A stretch of 8,750 nt of DNA from Chloroflexi bacterium RBG_13_53_26 (GTDB lineage Bacteria > Chloroflexota > Dehalococcoidia > UBA2247 > RBG-13-53-26), in contig MGMW01000108.1 of the NCBI GenBank assembly GCA_001795035.1, positions 1 to 8,750 of the forward strand. Reading direction: 5' to 3'. Shown in pieces: positions 7,011 through 8,750 of this stretch (within the stretch, counting starts at the first letter, position 1; each line of letters begins with the position of its first letter). A program made the position numbers and the translations under genes. The notes under the pieces were generated by a model that did no database searches, was not told the DNA's origin, and saw only the letters and a program-made list of their open reading frames with translations.

Positions 7011-7036
7011 TACCATTAAGTAGGTATCGATGTCAA
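7008..7036 (-). promoter_or_regulatory. Promoter candidate for the leftward acyl-CoA operon (perfect -35, weak -10)
   Basis: On the minus strand a consensus TTGACA -35 lies at 7031-7036. At 17 nt spacing the -10 is GTAAAT (7008-7013), which is poor, although a TG sits just upstream. It would give a leader of about 110 nt before the ATG at 6889. A perfect -35 with a poor -10 is typical of activator- or repressor-controlled promoters, and the palindrome at 7001-7010 overlaps it. Confidence 0.35.
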
Positions 7037-7094
7037 TTCGGCTCGGAAGTGGGTTCGCCGAGGCCCTATCTGTAGCCTGCCAGCCCCGAATCTC

Positions 7095-7146
7095 CAATGA
7101 GGCACCGCACAATGAGGCATTGCAAAATCAGCCACAAGGCATTACA
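7095..7146 (+). repeat. Tandem 15-bp direct repeats plus a third degenerate copy, operator candidate upstream of the SDR
   Basis: CAATGAGGCACCGCA (7095-7109) is followed directly by CAATGAGGCATTGCA (7110-7124), with 13 of 15 positions identical. A weaker copy ending AGGCATTACA occupies 7132-7146 (11 of 15 matches to copy 2). The copies cover the promoter candidate at 7120-7148. They also lie upstream of the leftward operon, so one regulator could control both directions. The frame through them is open but non-homologous, so they are read as regulatory DNA rather than protein repeats. Confidence 0.4.
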
Positions 7147-7148
7147 CT
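7120..7148 (+). promoter_or_regulatory. Promoter candidate for the SDR gene
   Basis: TTGCAA (7120-7125) and TACACT (7143-7148) are separated by 17 nt, each matching 4 of 6 sigma70 consensus positions. Transcription would begin about 50 nt before the ATG at 7204. It sits within the direct repeats at 7095-7146. The remainder of the 314-nt gap 6890-7203 shows no RNA gene or small ORF that I can support. Confidence 0.33.
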
Positions 7149-7203
7149 GGCGGCGGTCGAGAGTCATGGTAGTGTGCTGCTAAGACAAGGAGGTTGGAAA
7201 CAG

Positions 7204-8130
7204 ATGGGAGGAAGACTGAAGGGCAAAGTAGCTATTGTCACTGGATCGGGCCGAGGTATTGGCAGAGCTGAGGCGTTGTTGTTAGCCCAGGAGGGCGCCA
7301 GAGTGGTGGTCAACGACCTCGGCGGTGGCCGCGATGGGGTTGGCAAGGCTGATTCGCCAGCCGACAACGTAGTCAAGGAGATCAAGGACCGCGGTGGGCA
7401 AGCAGTGGCCAACTACGACAGCGTAGCCACTGCAGAGGGCGGCGAAAATATCGTCAAGGCTGCTATTGATGCCTTTGGCAGGCTGGACATCCTGGTGAAC
7501 AATGCCGGCATCCTCCGTGACCGTATGATCTTCAACATGACGCCAGAGGAATGGGACATCATAATGAAGGTCCATCTCTATGGCCATTTCCATTGCACCA
7601 GACCGGCGTGTGTCATCTTCCGGCAGCAGAGAAGCGGTCGCATCATAAACACCTCGTCTCCGGCAGGTCTGGGCAACATGGGGCAGGCGAATTACAGCGC
7701 TGCCAAAGAGGGCATAGTGGGATTCACCAGGACGGTAGCCCGGGACATGGGCCGATACGGCGTAACCTGCAACGCTATCAGGCCACTGGCAGCCACGCGA
7801 TTGACGCTGTCAGCAGAACTGGCGGAGGCCATTGAGAAAGCGAGTGCGGAAGGAAAGCCGCTGCCCGTTGGGCCAGAGGTGACAGGATTGTTGCCTCCGC
7901 CCCAAGACATCGCTCCCTTCGTCATTTACCTGGCTACTGATGAAGCTGCCAATATCAATGGGTGCACGTTCCTCGTTGCTGGGAATCAAATCGGCCTATA
8001 CTCAGAACCACAGCCGATCAGGACTATCTTCAAGACAGGGGCGTGGACGCTTGATGAACTGGTAGCTGCTGTGCCTGTAACTCTGGCCGCTGGACTGGCG
8101 AACCCATCTCCGCCACAGCCGCCCAAATAG
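7204..8130 (+). CDS. Short-chain dehydrogenase, (3R)-hydroxyacyl-CoA dehydrogenase-like (MFE-2/HSD17B4 type)
   Basis: This 308-residue cytoplasmic SDR has the Rossmann nucleotide motif TGSGRGIG (13-20), DILVNNAG (95-102), and a catalytic triad of Ser151, Tyr164 and Lys168 (NTSS, then YSAAK). The VVVNDLGGG stretch (34-42), the VHL in place of the common Asn-containing motif (123-125), GNMGQANYSAAK, and an extra C-terminal segment of about 40 residues after NGCTFLVAGNQIG all resemble the dehydrogenase unit of peroxisomal multifunctional enzyme 2. It would oxidise a (3R)-3-hydroxyacyl-CoA to the 3-keto form with NAD+, feeding the thiolase. The frame is open from 7030, but that upstream part is non-homologous. 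AAGGAGG lies 10 nt before the ATG at 7204, which also matches the family start. The gene is divergent from the operon. The matching (R)-specific hydratase is not in the window. A general 3-oxoacyl reductase is the alternative. Confidence 0.88.
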   Translation: MGGRLKGKVAIVTGSGRGIGRAEALLLAQEGARVVVNDLGGGRDGVGKADSPADNVVKEIKDRGGQAVANYDSVATAEGGENIVKAAIDAFGRLDILVNNAGILRDRMIFNMTPEEWDIIMKVHLYGHFHCTRPACVIFRQQRSGRIINTSSPAGLGNMGQANYSAAKEGIVGFTRTVARDMGRYGVTCNAIRPLAATRLTLSAELAEAIEKASAEGKPLPVGPEVTGLLPPPQDIAPFVIYLATDEAANINGCTFLVAGNQIGLYSEPQPIRTIFKTGAWTLDELVAAVPVTLAAGLANPSPPQPPK

Positions 8131-8141
8131 CAGAATAGGCT

Positions 8142-8170
8142 CGGACAGCAGCATGGTTTTGGGGTACAAT
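8142..8170 (+). promoter_or_regulatory. Promoter candidate for the PH/SHOCT gene
   Basis: CGGACA (8142-8147, 4 of 6) and TACAAT (8165-8170, 5 of 6) are separated by 17 nt in the gap after the SDR stop. The predicted start near 8177 lies downstream of the in-frame ATG at 8169, which argues against that ATG as the translation start and for the ATG at 8247, with a leader of about 70 nt. Confidence 0.42.
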
Positions 8171-8246
8171 GTGCGAGGCCGGCGGGTCGTCGGCGCTGTC
8201 CTCTTGTTCTAACCTCCAGTGCAGGGAGTTTTTGAAGGGGAAAGAA

Positions 8247-8702
8247 ATGCAGGAAGTGATCATGCAGGCAAGGGGTGCATACAGAGATCTGGAACTCCTG
8301 AATGATATGGTCAGGATAAAGCGCAGAAGCGCGCTGGGTTTCCTGGGTAGAGGAAGCAAGATTGAGAAGGACATACTGATCTCCAAGATCGTGTCGATAC
8401 GATTCAAGAAGGCCGGCATACTGGCCGATGGGTACATCCAGTTTATTTTCGAAGAGAAAGGGCCCAGAGATCCAGAATCGGATATTGTGGATGATGAGAA
8501 CGTGGTGATATTCAGGTCTAGCCAGCAGAGGGATTTTGAGGCCATGCGAGAAGCTATCGAGCAGAAGATGACCGGCACCAGGAGGGAGACCAAAGAAAGT
8601 TCGAACTTTGATGAACTGGAGAGACTTGCTGCACTACTGGACAGGAAGATTATCACTGAAGACGAGTTCAATCAGAAGAAGAAACAGCTTCTCGGTCTGT
8701 AG
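8247..8702 (+). CDS. Small bacterial-PH-like (DUF4429-type) protein with C-terminal SHOCT domain
   Basis: This is a 151-residue soluble protein with no signal peptide or membrane helix. Residues about 5-105 look like a bacterial PH-like beta domain: DLELLNDMVRIKRRS, then ILISKIVSIRFKKAG and GYIQFIFEE, then VVIFRSSQQRDFEAMREAIE. Residues 121-151 form a SHOCT motif (FDELERLAALLDRKIITEDE followed by FNQKKKQLLGL), a short helical module usually found at protein ends and thought to mediate oligomerisation. A Lys/Arg/Glu-rich linker joins them. No catalytic residue is recognisable and the function is unknown. The start is the ATG at 8247, preceded by AAGGGG about 6 nt upstream; the frame is open to an ATG at 8169, but the extra 26 residues add nothing family-like. 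It is probably its own transcription unit and not part of the acyl-CoA pathway. Confidence 0.78.
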   Translation: MQEVIMQARGAYRDLELLNDMVRIKRRSALGFLGRGSKIEKDILISKIVSIRFKKAGILADGYIQFIFEEKGPRDPESDIVDDENVVIFRSSQQRDFEAMREAIEQKMTGTRRETKESSNFDELERLAALLDRKIITEDEFNQKKKQLLGL

Positions 8703-8712
8703 AGCATGTCTT

Positions 8713-8741
8713 TTGAAATTGTGAGGCTGAGACACTATAAT
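8713..8741 (+). promoter_or_regulatory. Near-consensus sigma70 promoter firing out of the right edge
   Basis: TTGAAA (8713-8718) and a perfect TATAAT (8736-8741) are separated by exactly 17 nt, starting 11 nt after the stop of the PH/SHOCT gene. This is 11 of 12 consensus bases at ideal spacing, the strongest promoter match in the window. Transcription should start around 8748, so the unit it drives lies beyond the window. Confidence 0.65.
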
Positions 8742-8750
8742 GTGTTTGTA

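Noticed and set aside
7030..7203. In-frame 58-codon N-terminal extension of the SDR.
   Set aside because: It carries no SDR-like sequence, contains the direct repeats and promoter candidate, and a strong AAGGAGG stands before the ATG at 7204 where the family normally starts.
8030..8671. 213-codon open frame on the minus strand, Ser/Leu-rich.
   Set aside because: It is antisense to the SDR C terminus and the PH/SHOCT gene, has no recognisable domain, and its composition is that of an antisense shadow.

Overview
The window reads as bacterial chromosome with a moderately high GC content (by eye a little above 50 %). It has short intergenic gaps, Shine-Dalgarno sites before nearly every gene and sigma70-like promoter elements. 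The gene content suggests an anaerobe that combines corrinoid/tetrahydrofolate C1 chemistry with CoA-thioester degradation. Chloroflexota (Dehalococcoidia-like) or Desulfobacterota would fit, but this is inference from gene content, not from a marker gene. I see no rRNA, tRNA, CRISPR array, transposase or phage gene.

Left block, minus strand (1-1052). A pterin-binding methyltransferase of the methyltetrahydrofolate:corrinoid protein type runs off the left edge after 261 codons. Its start lies 11 nt downstream of the stop of an 85-residue SemiSWEET/PQ-loop membrane protein, which starts with TTG. The 225-nt gap upstream of this pair (1053-1277) holds three perfect hairpins and a weak promoter-like element.

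Central block, minus strand (1278-6889), probably one operon transcribed right to left. The order is acyl-CoA synthetase (AMP-forming), an HMG-CoA-synthase-like protein fused to a C-terminal DUF35 zinc-ribbon/OB domain, an SCP2-type thiolase, and an acyl-CoA dehydrogenase. A 314-nt intergenic region (6890-7203) separates it from a divergent (3R)-hydroxyacyl-CoA dehydrogenase-like SDR on the plus strand (7204-8130). Together these encode activation, alpha,beta-dehydrogenation, 3-hydroxyacyl oxidation and thiolysis. An enoyl-CoA hydratase is missing from the window.

The most interesting element is the thiolase / HMGS-like-DUF35 pair. It resembles the archaeal thiolase-DUF35-HMG-CoA synthase complex and the thiolase-DUF35 pair of benzoylsuccinyl-CoA cleavage. 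Here, however, the HMGS-like part appears to lack the catalytic Glu, Cys and His, while the adjacent thiolase keeps its Cys and His residues. In the acyl-CoA dehydrogenase, Asp replaces Glu at the usual catalytic-base position. Together these point to a beta-oxidation-like module for an unidentified acyl substrate, with a possible pseudo-synthase serving as scaffold.

Right end, plus strand. A small bacterial-PH/SHOCT protein (8247-8702) has its own likely promoter. A near-consensus promoter (TTGAAA, 17 nt, TATAAT) at 8713-8741 fires out of the window toward an unseen transcription unit.
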